Part shown: positions 36,488 through 46,011 of the stretch, one piece after another
Numbering within the stretch: the stretch's first letter is position 1
How the letters are laid out: each line of letters opens with the position of its first letter
Assembly (NCBI GenBank): GCA_938050045.1
Contig: CALLJS010000003.1
Location: forward strand, 17,282-81,281
From: an uncultured Sphingomonadaceae bacterium
Lineage (GTDB): Bacteria; Pseudomonadota; Alphaproteobacteria; Sphingomonadales; Sphingomonadaceae
DNA length: 64,000 bases
Reading direction: 5' to 3'
Program-made: the position numbers and the translations under genes
Notes under the pieces: generated by a model
Told to the model about the DNA's origin: nothing
The model's database searches: none
The model's input: the letters and a program-made list of their open reading frames with translations, nothing else

Positions 36488-37606
36488 TCATGCTCCATAT
36501 CCATAATATGAGCCAAATTTTCGGCCTGAGGGAGAGAAATTTGCGCGATTAAGGAGCAGTTGCACATGGTCACAACCGCTTAGCAGATTGAGCGCGTCAC
36601 GCAGTGCGCTATCTGTTGTTTTATCCGCATGGACGACCATTAAAGTCTGCCCAACATGTAATGCCAATACTGATGACGGCGACGCCGCAAGTGCTGGCGG
36701 TGAATCAAAGATGATAATTCTATTTGGATCATCTTTGGATAATTTATCAATAATTTTGGCGGTTCTTGCTGCTGCTAAATATTCAGTATCCTGATTAGAT
36801 TGTGAGCCTGCTGGCAAAACCGAGAGTCCATCAACATCGGTTGAAAGAACCATTTTATTAACGTCTAAACTTGGGTCAGCCAATGCATCCATTAATCCTG
36901 GGCCACCCTCTATATTGAGCGTTGATAATATGCTTGGTTTGGCAAAGTCGGCATCCACCAACAAAACGCGATTATCTTTTTCACTGGCCATCGATAATGC
37001 AAGATTAACAGAGGTATAAGTCTTACCCTCGTTCGGATTGGCCGAACAAATTAATATACGTTCACCATGCTCAACCGCCTCTACTCCTCTTCCGCCGCGT
37101 GCGGCCAAAAGCAATTGACGTTTAACGATACGAAATTCTTCAGAAAGAGCCGTGACTGGCCCATTAGGAATGAGTAAATTATGGTCATTTAACCATTGCC
37201 GGTTAATTTTACGCACTTCATCATTATTGTAAAAATCGTTTGATTCGGGTTGGACTAGGGGCGTCTTTGCAACAGGTTTAGCCGCAGCTAATCGCGCCTC
37301 TGAAGGTTCATTTTGTGCAATCTGAGTAGCAGAAGTTTTTTCATTTACATTCGATTCAGAAAACTGACCTTGAGCAGATTTCGTTTTTGATACAGGTTGC
37401 GCCATAATATCAGAGGTGGACTCAATGTCTTTATCAGCAACTGGTTTAGCATCCCTAGCACGCCCCATAGGATCGGCTGCTGGTTCATGTTTCGGCGATT
37501 TTTTTGCACCTTCTGGCCCGTTGCGCATGCTTTTTTCAAAGCCATAAAGATCGGAAGCTCTCTCCAGCAAAGATTGTGCTGATTTTAGTGATTTCTGTTT
37601 GTTCAT
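36488..37606 (-). CDS. XrtA-associated tyrosine autokinase
   Basis: BY-kinase-type protein that regulates polysaccharide chain length together with the Wzz-like protein. The first 110 residues are low-complexity and disordered. The ATPase domain carries the P-loop SANPNEGKTYTS, the Walker A' VLLVDADF and the Walker B IIFDSPPAL. The Tyr-rich C-terminus (GSYYGYGA) is the autophosphorylation cluster. Encoded separately from its membrane activator, which is the next gene upstream, one base away. Confidence 0.92.
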   Translation of the reverse strand: MNKQKSLKSAQSLLERASDLYGFEKSMRNGPEGAKKSPKHEPAADPMGRARDAKPVADKDIESTSDIMAQPVSKTKSAQGQFSESNVNEKTSATQIAQNEPSEARLAAAKPVAKTPLVQPESNDFYNNDEVRKINRQWLNDHNLLIPNGPVTALSEEFRIVKRQLLLAARGGRGVEAVEHGERILICSANPNEGKTYTSVNLALSMASEKDNRVLLVDADFAKPSILSTLNIEGGPGLMDALADPSLDVNKMVLSTDVDGLSVLPAGSQSNQDTEYLAAARTAKIIDKLSKDDPNRIIIFDSPPALAASPSSVLALHVGQTLMVVHADKTTDSALRDALNLLSGCDHVQLLLNRANFSPSGRKFGSYYGYGA

Positions 37607-37607
37607 T

Positions 37608-39152
37608 TCAAGCCCCCACTGCCGATACTAAGCCGCGTTGCGTAAATTCAACGATTAATAGCAGGGCAAATGCTCCCATTAAGGAGGCGGTGCCGCCAAT
37701 CAGCAATTTCAAATTTTTGGTGCGTGCCATTTTTTGTTCAGGCGTCAACATCAGTGAAACAGTGCCAATAACCGGCAGCCCACTCGCACGCTCTAGCCGC
37801 GATGCAGTGGGAAAGCTTGTTTGCAAATGTCCCATAGCAAATGCTACTGCTACCCCTGCGCCAAGCCCAAAAAACAATACGATGGTTAGCAATAACGGAC
37901 GATTGGGTGCGCTGGGAACAGTTGATAATGATGGTTTATCAATGATACTAAATTTCACTGCATCTGTTTTTGATTCGACATTATTATCAAATTCAACAGC
38001 TCTGCGTTCGGCTAATGCATTATCATATTCCACCTTAGCCGAATCAAATTCACGATTGATTGCTTCCATTTCAGAAGCAACGCCTGGTTCGAGTGCTTGT
38101 TTAGAAGATAATTGGCTCAATTCAGATTGCAAAGCAGCTTTTCTAGTGCGAAGACCAGCAACTGTTGCACTCCGCTCAGCCCGCAAACTTTGTAATTGGC
38201 TATATGCAGGATTTGGTGTTCTAATCACAGATCTGCCGCTCGAAGCGCTGGGCTCTGCAGCAGCTTGAGTGCGAAGCGTTGCAATTTGTTTCTTCAATGA
38301 AACAACATCAGGATGCCTATCGGTTAAACCACGCGAGCGGGCCTCGGCCAATGTTCCGCGCGCATTGGCCAATGCTGCGCCAGCACCGCCGCCGCCTGGC
38401 CCAGCAGGGTTAAAAGTCGGAGTATTGATCGTCGGCGATTCACTGGCAAGTTGCGCATTAAGGGCTACGAGAGCACTTTGCGCCGAGATTAGCTGCGTAT
38501 CGATTTGATTTAATTCGTTGCGCGCACTTTCAATGCGTTGAGAGACAGAACCAACGCCCGGCAATAAACCCAAATTTTCTTGCTCAAACTTGATGCGTCT
38601 TTGTTCAACATCAGACAAAATCTTTTGATTTTTGGCAACTTCCTCGTCCCAAAAACTGATCTTTTCAGCAATCGTACTGCGGTCTCCCGCAATATTCTCT
38701 TCTTGCATAATATCAATTAATTTTTGAACAATATCGCGCGCCAGCATTGGGTCTGACTGGGTCACGCTTATATCATAAAAACTGTCTTCTACTAATTCAA
38801 CATCGGTTTTCTTGCGCAAAGCTTCAACAGCGCCATCCATCTCTTTATCCGTGACGACACTAAGACCAAGATTTGTACCGCGAACCACTTTTTGCAAATT
38901 TTCGTAAGAACGAATTGTATTGGGCAATTGCTCAATCTTTTTACGTTGTTCGTTAGAATTGATGCCCTGTTGGTTGCTGCTTATATTTTGAGTTTTCACA
39001 TAGACGCGCGCTTCTGATTCATAGCTGGGTGGTTGCAATGAAACCGCAATCCATCCGAAGATGCAAATCAACCAAGCAATACCCAAAGCCAACCATCTGC
39101 GACTCCAGACGCTGAACAAAGCTATTTTAATTTCGTCATATAGATCATTCAT
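37608..39152 (-). CDS. XrtA system polysaccharide chain length determinant (Wzz-like)
   Basis: Polysaccharide co-polymerase of 514 residues. A transmembrane helix lies at about 20-40, followed by the Wzz-type periplasmic domain with PPSYESEARVYV, then long coiled coils (residues about 170-400), and a second transmembrane helix at about 480-505. A Pro/Gly-rich stretch (FNPAGPGGGGAGAALANARG) interrupts the coiled coil. It activates the tyrosine kinase encoded directly downstream. Upstream is the Wza-like export gene. Confidence 0.9.
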   Translation of the reverse strand: MNDLYDEIKIALFSVWSRRWLALGIAWLICIFGWIAVSLQPPSYESEARVYVKTQNISSNQQGINSNEQRKKIEQLPNTIRSYENLQKVVRGTNLGLSVVTDKEMDGAVEALRKKTDVELVEDSFYDISVTQSDPMLARDIVQKLIDIMQEENIAGDRSTIAEKISFWDEEVAKNQKILSDVEQRRIKFEQENLGLLPGVGSVSQRIESARNELNQIDTQLISAQSALVALNAQLASESPTINTPTFNPAGPGGGGAGAALANARGTLAEARSRGLTDRHPDVVSLKKQIATLRTQAAAEPSASSGRSVIRTPNPAYSQLQSLRAERSATVAGLRTRKAALQSELSQLSSKQALEPGVASEMEAINREFDSAKVEYDNALAERRAVEFDNNVESKTDAVKFSIIDKPSLSTVPSAPNRPLLLTIVLFFGLGAGVAVAFAMGHLQTSFPTASRLERASGLPVIGTVSLMLTPEQKMARTKNLKLLIGGTASLMGAFALLLIVEFTQRGLVSAVGA

Positions 39153-39220
39153 GATGCATCATTTCTCATTAAAATCCTTGCGGTACGAATTTCCTGTTTA
39201 TTACAGAAAGTTTGCAGAAG

Positions 39221-39853
39221 CTAAAAACTACTCGTCGGGATGATAATCACATCGCCAGGTTGCAATGGAATATTCGCTTGGTTGGAACCCCGTCTCAACA
39301 AATCATTAATACGCAATGCAAATTCTTGCTTTCGCCCCGTCGCACGATTAACGCGGATCAAAGTTGCTTTGTTTCCAGATGCAAATTCAGACAAACCACC
39401 AACGGCGATCATTGCATCAAGCAATGTCATATTTGCACGAAATGGGATGGCTGCTGGTTTCTCAGTAGCACCGATAACGCGAACTTGTTGAGGGCCGCCA
39501 TCAAAATCTGTTACAATGACTTGGACGATCGGGTCATTTATATATTCAGAAAGTTGGATCTTAATATCTTGAGCGAGCATTTCTGCGGTCTTACCAGCCG
39601 CTGGCAGATCGCTGATTAAAGGTGTGGTGATTCTGCCGTCTGGGCGAACACGAAATTTTCCACTCAATTCAGGATTACGCCAGACAAAAATTTCTAACTC
39701 ATTCAATGGCCCAATGATATATTCATCGGATGCGAGCGATGAATTGGCTATAGAGGGGGCTGGCGGTAAATTTCTACCAGAACCGCAACTGCTTAGCAGC
39801 AAGCTTGCGCAACCAAGAGCCAAAAAAGCTATATTTTTCCGTTTGTACGGCAT
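39221..39853 (-). CDS. XrtA/PEP-CTERM exopolysaccharide export protein (Wza-like lipoprotein)
   Basis: Outer-membrane polysaccharide export lipoprotein, 210 residues. Signal peptide with lipobox LSSC (Cys23); the Poly_export domain begins YIIGPLNELEIFVWRNPELS and is followed by SLBB-type segments with VRVIGATEKP and the closing LQPGDVIIIP. Shorter than classical Wza (about 380), as is usual in exosortase loci. A candidate sigma-70 promoter lies 60 bases upstream, so a second transcript may begin here for the export-to-amidotransferase part of the locus. Confidence 0.93.
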   Translation of the reverse strand: MPYKRKNIAFLALGCASLLLSSCGSGRNLPPAPSIANSSLASDEYIIGPLNELEIFVWRNPELSGKFRVRPDGRITTPLISDLPAAGKTAEMLAQDIKIQLSEYINDPIVQVIVTDFDGGPQQVRVIGATEKPAAIPFRANMTLLDAMIAVGGLSEFASGNKATLIRVNRATGRKQEFALRINDLLRRGSNQANIPLQPGDVIIIPTSSF

Positions 39854-39915
39854 GTCATTAATTCCTTTACGCTACAGATTCGCACCCCCTTTACCTTTGT
39901 GTAGCGGGAGGCAAT

Positions 39916-39943
39916 CTTATAGTCACCTAAAACATTTGACCAA
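39916..39943 (-). promoter_or_regulatory. Candidate promoter for the export-to-amidotransferase genes
   Basis: On the minus strand TTGGTC and TATAAG are separated by 16 bases, about 60 bases upstream of the export-gene start and within the 174-base gap after the PLP decarboxylase. The -35 match is weak, the -10 good. Supported only by sequence and position. Confidence 0.35.
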
Positions 39944-40027
39944 AAATGGTGAATATACCGTTAGGATTAATATTTTTTTAAAAAAAACTTTGTCCTTGTA
40001 AAACTAAAAATTAGACAATATGTTAAA

Positions 40028-41269
40028 TTATATTAATATTTCAATAGCTTGTCCATGCCCTAAAAAATTTACAGGACTAGCAGAAGCACCATAGGCACCC
40101 GCACAAAATAAAATAATTGCATCGCCAATATATGTTTCGGGAAGTAAAACCTTGTCACCTAACATATCTAATGGCGTGCATAGACATCCAACAACAGTAA
40201 CGACTTCACACTTATCTTCTTTATATCCCGATTTTTCAAAATCATGCGCCAGCGCCATCGGGTAATTGCGTCTGATGACAGTTCCAAAATTTCCGCTCGC
40301 CGCCAACTGATGATGCAATCCACCATCAACAATTAAAAATGTCTCGCCATGGCTAATTTTCCGATCGACAATCGAGGTTACATATATACCAGCTTCGCCG
40401 ACCAAATAGCGACCAAGTTCGATACAAAAATTTGTTTCTTTTAATATAGGAGGCAGATTAGATAAGATTTCTTCCATCGCCGCACCAATAATATTTATAT
40501 CAATAGGTGTTTCTTTGGGGAAATAAGGTATACCAAAACCACCGCCCAAATTTATTGTTTCAGGAGCTATGCCAATTTCATTGGCCAAACGAGCCGCCAC
40601 TTCAAAAGTCTTCGATTGCGTCTCAATAATCGCTTTTGTATTCAATGATTGGCTGCCAGCATAAATATGAAAACCACGCCAAATATTGCCGCTTTCGATA
40701 ATCTTTTTAGCCGTGGGCGTTATTAAATCTTCGTCCATGCCAAATTGCTTGGCACCGCCGCCCATTTTCATACCCGAACCCTTCAAATCAAAGCTAGGGT
40801 TTACACGCAGCGCAGCCTTAGCTTTTATACCAAGCGATGCTGCAATTGCGATCATACGGTCAGCTTCGGTCGGCGATTCCACATTTAAGGTCACTCCGGC
40901 CTTAATGGCTTTTTCCAATTCTGCATCGCGCTTCCCAGGGCCAGCAAAACTCATTTTATCAGGGTCAACGCCTGCTTCAATCGCCAGATCAAGCTCGCCG
41001 CCCGATGCTAAGTCAAAACCATCAACAATAGTGCGCATATACTCTAAAACAGGCTTATAGCTATTCGCCTTCATCGCATAATGTATATCCAAAATATTGG
41101 GCATGGCATCGCGTAATTCAGCCATTTTTTTGGATAAAATATCGCGGCTATAGATAAAAAGCGGCGTGGAGCCGGCTTCTTCGATAATTGATTCGACGCT
41201 GCGCCCCGCAATCATAAGCTTAGCATCGCTTGCTTCATAATAGGGCGGATAAGGACCCATTTTTTTCAT
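40028..41269 (-). CDS. PLP-dependent decarboxylase, exosortase A-associated
   Basis: Fold-type III decarboxylase related to diaminopimelate/ornithine decarboxylases, 413 residues. The PLP lysine is in HYAMKANSYKP; further signatures are FHIYAGSQ, the glycine-rich phosphate site INLGGGFGIPYF, ELGRYLVGEAG and the other-subunit motif GCLCTPLDML. In exosortase A loci it is paired with an acyl-CoA ligase and an acyl carrier protein, suggesting a modified amino-acid building block; the substrate is not known. The start is the ATG at 41269 with GAGG upstream, overlapping the ligase end. Confidence 0.9.
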   Translation of the reverse strand: MKKMGPYPPYYEASDAKLMIAGRSVESIIEEAGSTPLFIYSRDILSKKMAELRDAMPNILDIHYAMKANSYKPVLEYMRTIVDGFDLASGGELDLAIEAGVDPDKMSFAGPGKRDAELEKAIKAGVTLNVESPTEADRMIAIAASLGIKAKAALRVNPSFDLKGSGMKMGGGAKQFGMDEDLITPTAKKIIESGNIWRGFHIYAGSQSLNTKAIIETQSKTFEVAARLANEIGIAPETINLGGGFGIPYFPKETPIDINIIGAAMEEILSNLPPILKETNFCIELGRYLVGEAGIYVTSIVDRKISHGETFLIVDGGLHHQLAASGNFGTVIRRNYPMALAHDFEKSGYKEDKCEVVTVVGCLCTPLDMLGDKVLLPETYIGDAIILFCAGAYGASASPVNFLGHGQAIEILI

Positions 41270-41270
41270 A

Positions 41271-42842
41271 TCAAGCCTCTTTTTCTGTAGATGCGTATAC
41301 ATGAGTCTCTAATTGGCTTTTCAAGAGATTTCTGTCAATTTTGCCATTAGCATTCTTTGGGAATAGATTAATCCAAATTATATGTTTAGGTTGCATAAAA
41401 TTGGGCAAAGCAGCTCGTAAGGCCTTTTTCAAATCATCACTATTGCTTGCATCTAATGCCGTTCTTACAAATAATATGATGGCTTCTCCAATACGTTCAT
41501 CTTTTTGCCCCACAGCACACGCCTCTGCTACATATCCGCTTGCAATTGCTGCTTCTTCGACTTCGCCAGGGCTAACGCGATTTCCAGACGTCTTTATCAT
41601 CGCATCATCGCGGCCAACAAAATAGAGCAAGCCCTCTTCATCACGATAAACAGTATCCCCTGACCATGCAGCAATATTGTCATAACCCTCGCAAGAAGCA
41701 TATTTTGAAAAATTGGGAGCAGCCTTAAAACGCACCGCGCTGCGCACAGGGTCTTGCCAATATCCTTTGGCCACCAATGGCCCAGCATGAACCAATTCGC
41801 CATATTCTCTTGGGGCTGCTGAACAGCCATCTGCATTCACCACCATAATCTCAGCGAATGGAATAGCCTTACCCATAGACATTGGATTGTCCTTTAATAA
41901 TTTGGGCTCTAAAAATGTTGAACGAAATGCCTCGGTTAAACCATACATGGCATATATATCCGCACCTGAAAAGATTGCGCTCAAATCACGCACCAATGCC
42001 TCGCTCAATGCACCGCCGCTATTAGTAATGCGCTTGATGCTCTGAGCCGCCTCGCCCCATTCATATTCGCATAGCTGAACCCAAAGGGGCGGCACGGCAG
42101 CTAAAGTTGTAATGTCATGCTTGAGACAAGATTTAACCACGTCTTTTGGCGTTAAATAATCAAGCGGAATAACCGCTCCACCCGCATACCATGTTGAAAA
42201 TAATTGATTTTGGCCATAATCAAAGCTCAAGGGCAATACGGCCAATGTGCGATCATCCTCATCAAGTTTGAGATATTGCGCAACTGACACTGCACCAAGC
42301 CACAGATTTTTATGACTTAGCATCACCCCTTTTGGTTTGCCAGTAGAACCTGATGTATATAAAATAGCTGCAAGATCATCGTCCTTGCATTGGCTCGGCG
42401 GCAATAGATTAGGCGATTGCTGATTGAGAATATCCTCAATTATTTCTGCAACATCTCTCTCTTCATAAAAAGAAAAATCAGGCGCGATAGGCTCTATTGT
42501 GCTAAGACGCGCTGCATTGGCAATGAGCAGCTTTGCACCACTATCACCCATTATATAGTCAAGCTGTTGCGCTTTTAGGAGCGGATTAATAGGAACATAG
42601 ATAAGGCCAGCACGGGCCGAAGCTAGAGGCATTATAGATGCTATCAACCCTTTCCCCATCCAAGAAGCAACACGGTCGCCTTTTTGTAAACCCTGGTCAC
42701 GCAGCCAAAAAGAAAGCGCGGCGATACGGAGATTTAACATATTATAGGTATAAACCTGATTCTTAACTATCAAAGCATCATTATCATCCTGTCCAGTTAA
42801 GGTAAGATGGTCGATCGGGTATGATTTGATTTCAGTCGTCAT
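41271..42842 (-). CDS. Acyl-CoA ligase (AMP-forming), exosortase A-associated
   Basis: ANL-superfamily adenylating enzyme of 523 residues. Core motifs are LYTSGSTGKPKGVMLSHKN (P-loop), the MYGLTEAF motif and the SGDTVYRDEEGLLYFVGRDD hinge region with the late KNANGKIDR lysine. It probably activates an acid and loads it onto the acyl carrier protein encoded in the divergent arm (inference from locus pairing). The start is the ATG at 42842 (the upstream TTG is not needed). It is divergent from the GNAT-like gene across only 41 bases. Confidence 0.92.
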   Translation of the reverse strand: MTTEIKSYPIDHLTLTGQDDNDALIVKNQVYTYNMLNLRIAALSFWLRDQGLQKGDRVASWMGKGLIASIMPLASARAGLIYVPINPLLKAQQLDYIMGDSGAKLLIANAARLSTIEPIAPDFSFYEERDVAEIIEDILNQQSPNLLPPSQCKDDDLAAILYTSGSTGKPKGVMLSHKNLWLGAVSVAQYLKLDEDDRTLAVLPLSFDYGQNQLFSTWYAGGAVIPLDYLTPKDVVKSCLKHDITTLAAVPPLWVQLCEYEWGEAAQSIKRITNSGGALSEALVRDLSAIFSGADIYAMYGLTEAFRSTFLEPKLLKDNPMSMGKAIPFAEIMVVNADGCSAAPREYGELVHAGPLVAKGYWQDPVRSAVRFKAAPNFSKYASCEGYDNIAAWSGDTVYRDEEGLLYFVGRDDAMIKTSGNRVSPGEVEEAAIASGYVAEACAVGQKDERIGEAIILFVRTALDASNSDDLKKALRAALPNFMQPKHIIWINLFPKNANGKIDRNLLKSQLETHVYASTEKEA

Positions 42843-42883
42843 ATCAAGCAATAGTTCGGTGTTACGTAAAAGGAATAGCTCTT

Positions 42884-43912
42884 ATGGCCGAAAAAAGTGA
42901 ATATCACGATAATTTTCTCTCTGTACAAGTTACAGCGAGGGGAGGCCTTGATCGTGATACTCAGAAAAAATTGTTCGACAGGCTAGATTGGCTCGACAAT
43001 TTGAAGCGATATGCCTTAAGCAACAGAGAATTAGCGATTATTTCTTCATCGATTAACGATGATATGGCATGGCTTCCTATGATGGTAAAAAAATATCGCC
43101 ATTTAGAATCTCTGGCTAATTGGTATAATTTTACATGGCGTCCCATATTTTGCGGTAATTATGACGAGGTCGCCAAATTATCATTGTTGCGTAATATCGC
43201 GGCATTGGCAAAAAAATCAGCCTATAGAATAAGCTTATCCCCCCTCCCTAATGAAGAAAATGAAGTCAAATTACTGACCTATGCTTTCAAACAAGCAGGC
43301 TGGATTGCCATTAAAGAAGCCGCAGATGTCAATCATATATTGCGCCTTAATGGACGAACATTTGACGATTATTGGTGCAAGAGACCTGGGCAATTACGCA
43401 GCACGGTTAAACGCAAATCTAAGAAAAATATCGTTTCCATCCGCATTGAAAAAGAATTTAACCCTGAAAGCTGGCAGGATTATGAACATGTCTATGCCAA
43501 AAGCTGGAAAACGGGCGAAGGCAATCCTGAATTTTTGCGCGCATTAGCCAAACAAGAGGCCGAAGCGGGGACCTTGCGTCTTGGATTAGCTTATATCGAT
43601 GGGGTTTGCGTCGCAGCACAATTTTGGACCGTTGAAAATGGCGAAGCACTGATACATAAATTAGCGCATGATGAGGCTTATATAAGCGCATCACCAGGCA
43701 CATTGCTCAGCGCGGGATTATTTCAACATGTCATTGATGTGGATCATGTTGATTTAATTGATTTTGGCACTGGCGATGACGCATATAAAGCTGATTGGAT
43801 GGAAGAAATTCGCACACGCTATAGATTAGATTTTTTCCATCCTAATATTCCATTGTCTTGGCCTTATATCGCAAAACATTATCTCCTTAGACTTGCGAAG
43901 AGAAGAAAATGA
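42884..43912 (+). CDS. GNAT/FemAB-like acyltransferase of the XrtA locus
   Basis: Acetyltransf_6 (BcsL/CelD-type) protein of 342 residues, the first gene of the rightward arm. The C-terminal lobe has the family pattern LAHDEAYISASPGTLLSAGLFQHVID...IDFGTGDDAYK. It resembles the FemAB protein of the opposite arm in fold but not in the FDFGRSK motif, so it likely acylates a different group. AAAGGA lies 9 bases upstream of the ATG. Substrate unknown. Confidence 0.8.
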   Translation: MAEKSEYHDNFLSVQVTARGGLDRDTQKKLFDRLDWLDNLKRYALSNRELAIISSSINDDMAWLPMMVKKYRHLESLANWYNFTWRPIFCGNYDEVAKLSLLRNIAALAKKSAYRISLSPLPNEENEVKLLTYAFKQAGWIAIKEAADVNHILRLNGRTFDDYWCKRPGQLRSTVKRKSKKNIVSIRIEKEFNPESWQDYEHVYAKSWKTGEGNPEFLRALAKQEAEAGTLRLGLAYIDGVCVAAQFWTVENGEALIHKLAHDEAYISASPGTLLSAGLFQHVIDVDHVDLIDFGTGDDAYKADWMEEIRTRYRLDFFHPNIPLSWPYIAKHYLLRLAKRRK

Positions 43913-43953
43913 GGCCATGGGTTTTATCACGAATGAAAATATAAGGAAATATA

Positions 43954-44235
43954 GTGTCGTCTAATCTCAACCATAGCGATAACCTTATGGAAGATAAGGT
44001 AAAATCCATCTTAAAAGATATTTTGGGTTTATCACAATCGCAAATTGATACGCTCAATTCTGATAGTGAATTATTTGGGGCTATTCCCGAATTAGATTCT
44101 ATGGCGGTTGCGGGTCTTTTAACAGAGATGGAAGAAAGCCTCGACATCATGATAGATGATGATGATGTCGATGCTGAATTATTCGAAACCTTGGGTAGTT
44201 TGACCGCATTTGCAAAGGCAAAGGCAAATCAGTGA
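43954..44235 (+). CDS. Acyl carrier protein, exosortase A-associated
   Basis: A 93-residue acyl carrier protein; Ser49 in ELDSM is the phosphopantetheine attachment site. The surrounding sequence is acidic and helical, as in ACPs, and differs clearly from the fatty-acid AcpP at 49.3 kb. The GTG start at 43954 has AAGGA six bases upstream; an internal ATG at 43987 is less well placed. The stop overlaps the next start (GTGA). Proposed carrier for the acyl group loaded by the ligase in the leftward arm. Confidence 0.9.
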   Translation: MSSNLNHSDNLMEDKVKSILKDILGLSQSQIDTLNSDSELFGAIPELDSMAVAGLLTEMEESLDIMIDDDDVDAELFETLGSLTAFAKAKANQ

Positions 44236-44933
44236 ACGCCATACTGTTCTATGACAGTTATCAATATGCTGGAAATGAGGAATATATCCTCTCATCCAAA
44301 CCCAATGATAGTGCAGCTTTTCACATCTTATTCAGCCCTCCACTATTTACTGAAATGAACAAAATGCGCCGAACCTTAGCAGAGGTTATGCGTTTGCTTT
44401 CAGGGTATAATATTAAATGCTCCATGCCCGATCTCCCGGGGTGTAATGACAGCCTTGCGCCTATTGATCGACAAAGCTTAGATGATTGGCAAGCCGCCAT
44501 GCAGGCTTGCGCAGATCAAAAAGAGATAAGCCATATTGCATCCTTTAGAGGCGGCGGATTGATCGATTCTGTTGGAAAACCAATCTGGCGGCTGAACAGT
44601 GTTAAAGGCGCTCATTTGATCAAAACTATGCTACGCGGTAAAGCCATAGCATTAAAAGAAGCAGGGCGAGACATTTCAATCGATCAATTACAATCCCAAG
44701 CCCTAAATGAGGGTATTGAATTGGCGGGCTATGAATTAAGCGCAAAATTATTCGACCAACTATGCAAAGCTGAGCCTTATAGTGATGATTGTGTTACGCA
44801 ACTCACATTAGGCCAAGAGTTAGAGGGCCAATGTATAGAGGGTTCACCGCTATGGTTGCGTTCAGAACCCGAATATGATGACATATTAGCGCAATCCATA
44901 GCGCAATCATTGCTAAAATGGTGCCGCGCATGA
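44232..44933 (+). CDS. Exosortase A system-associated hydrolase 2 (alpha/beta-hydrolase fold)
   Basis: Alpha/beta-hydrolase-fold protein of 233 residues. The EMNKMRRT segment is characteristic of the exosortase-locus hydrolase 2 group. The nucleophile elbow reads SFRGG (104-108) with Arg106 where the catalytic Ser normally sits, so it may not be a working esterase; loss of the Ser appears to be common in this group (recollection, not checked). GTG start overlaps the ACP stop. It is co-translated with hydrolase 1, with four-base overlap. Confidence 0.82.
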   Translation: MNAILFYDSYQYAGNEEYILSSKPNDSAAFHILFSPPLFTEMNKMRRTLAEVMRLLSGYNIKCSMPDLPGCNDSLAPIDRQSLDDWQAAMQACADQKEISHIASFRGGGLIDSVGKPIWRLNSVKGAHLIKTMLRGKAIALKEAGRDISIDQLQSQALNEGIELAGYELSAKLFDQLCKAEPYSDDCVTQLTLGQELEGQCIEGSPLWLRSEPEYDDILAQSIAQSLLKWCRA

Positions 44934-45778
44934 GAGAGCAAGTTTCATGGCATATTGGCGACGATCAAATTTTTGCCACCTTTGATAGTCCATCGGATAA
45001 AAACAGTCAGTCTGTGCTCCTCATAGTCAGCGGCGGTAATGAAATTCGCTCTGGCTCGCATAATAGTCACTCACAATTAGCGCAATATATGCGCGAACAA
45101 GGGCATTATGTTTTGCGCTTTGATCGGCGCGGTATAGGCGATAGCGACGGTGAGAATATAGGCTTTATGCAGAGCGGCGATGATATTTTATCTGCTATAC
45201 AATATCTGCGCACGCGATTGGGCGCTAAAGCCAAGATAAGTGCATTTGGTAATTGTGATGCCGCCAGTTCATTACTATTAAATTTGGATATATTGAACCT
45301 GAACTCGCTTATCCTCTCAAATCCATGGACTTATGATAGCGTTTCGCACGAGGCTCAAGCAAATAATAAAGATGAAAACAAACCCTTTGCACCAAGCGCA
45401 ACAGCGATAAAGGCGCGATATTGGGCGAGAATTAAAAACCCGCGCACTATAATAGATTTAGTCTCAGGAAAGATTGATTTAACAAAATTAATCAAAGGCT
45501 TAATCCATGTTTCTAAAAAAGAAAATTTAAGTGATTTAGCGCATAAACTCAATAACATATTATCTGATATTCAGTCGCCTGTTACTATATTAATTGCCGA
45601 TAAAGATAGCACTGCGATGGCTTTTATGGGGGCCTATCATAGCAAAGCTTTCGCCAACGTCCGGAGCAACCCAAATATCAAAATTTTAACCTTAAAGAGC
45701 GCATCGCATAGCTTTGCCGACGCGGCCTCTAAATCATGGCTCTATGAGAAATTATCATCATCATTATTAAACCAATGA
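44930..45778 (+). CDS. Exosortase A system-associated hydrolase 1 (alpha/beta-hydrolase fold)
   Basis: Alpha/beta-hydrolase-fold protein of 282 residues. The oxyanion region is VSGGNEIRSGSHN, the strand RFDRRGIGDSDG is typical, and the elbow is FGNCDAAS with Cys109 in place of Ser, a feature of the exosortase A hydrolase 1 group. The catalytic Asp is likely in IADKDST and the His in SASHSFAD. Start at 44930 chosen for the ATGA overlap with hydrolase 2; an ATG four codons earlier exists. Last gene of the rightward arm; substrate unknown. Confidence 0.85.
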   Translation: MREQVSWHIGDDQIFATFDSPSDKNSQSVLLIVSGGNEIRSGSHNSHSQLAQYMREQGHYVLRFDRRGIGDSDGENIGFMQSGDDILSAIQYLRTRLGAKAKISAFGNCDAASSLLLNLDILNLNSLILSNPWTYDSVSHEAQANNKDENKPFAPSATAIKARYWARIKNPRTIIDLVSGKIDLTKLIKGLIHVSKKENLSDLAHKLNNILSDIQSPVTILIADKDSTAMAFMGAYHSKAFANVRSNPNIKILTLKSASHSFADAASKSWLYEKLSSSLLNQ

Positions 45779-46011
45779 GATACTCTATTTTATTTCTTGT
45801 TCGCTGCCCTAATCAAAGCCCACATCATCTACTCGCTCCATTATATCTTAAGGTCTGGCTATCTTAATATCTGGGCTTAAAATATGGGTCTAGCGTTTGG
45901 GCCTATTAAATTTAACCAGCATGGTTTGCAGCGCATGGGCTATCTTATGCAATATTATTATAATCTGCATCGATAGAAAATTTGCTGTCGATAGTAAGAT
46001 TTGTAATGCGT

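Noticed and set aside
39960..39985. AT-only palindrome near TTTTTTTAAAAAAA
   Set aside because: No GC stem, too weak to be called a terminator.
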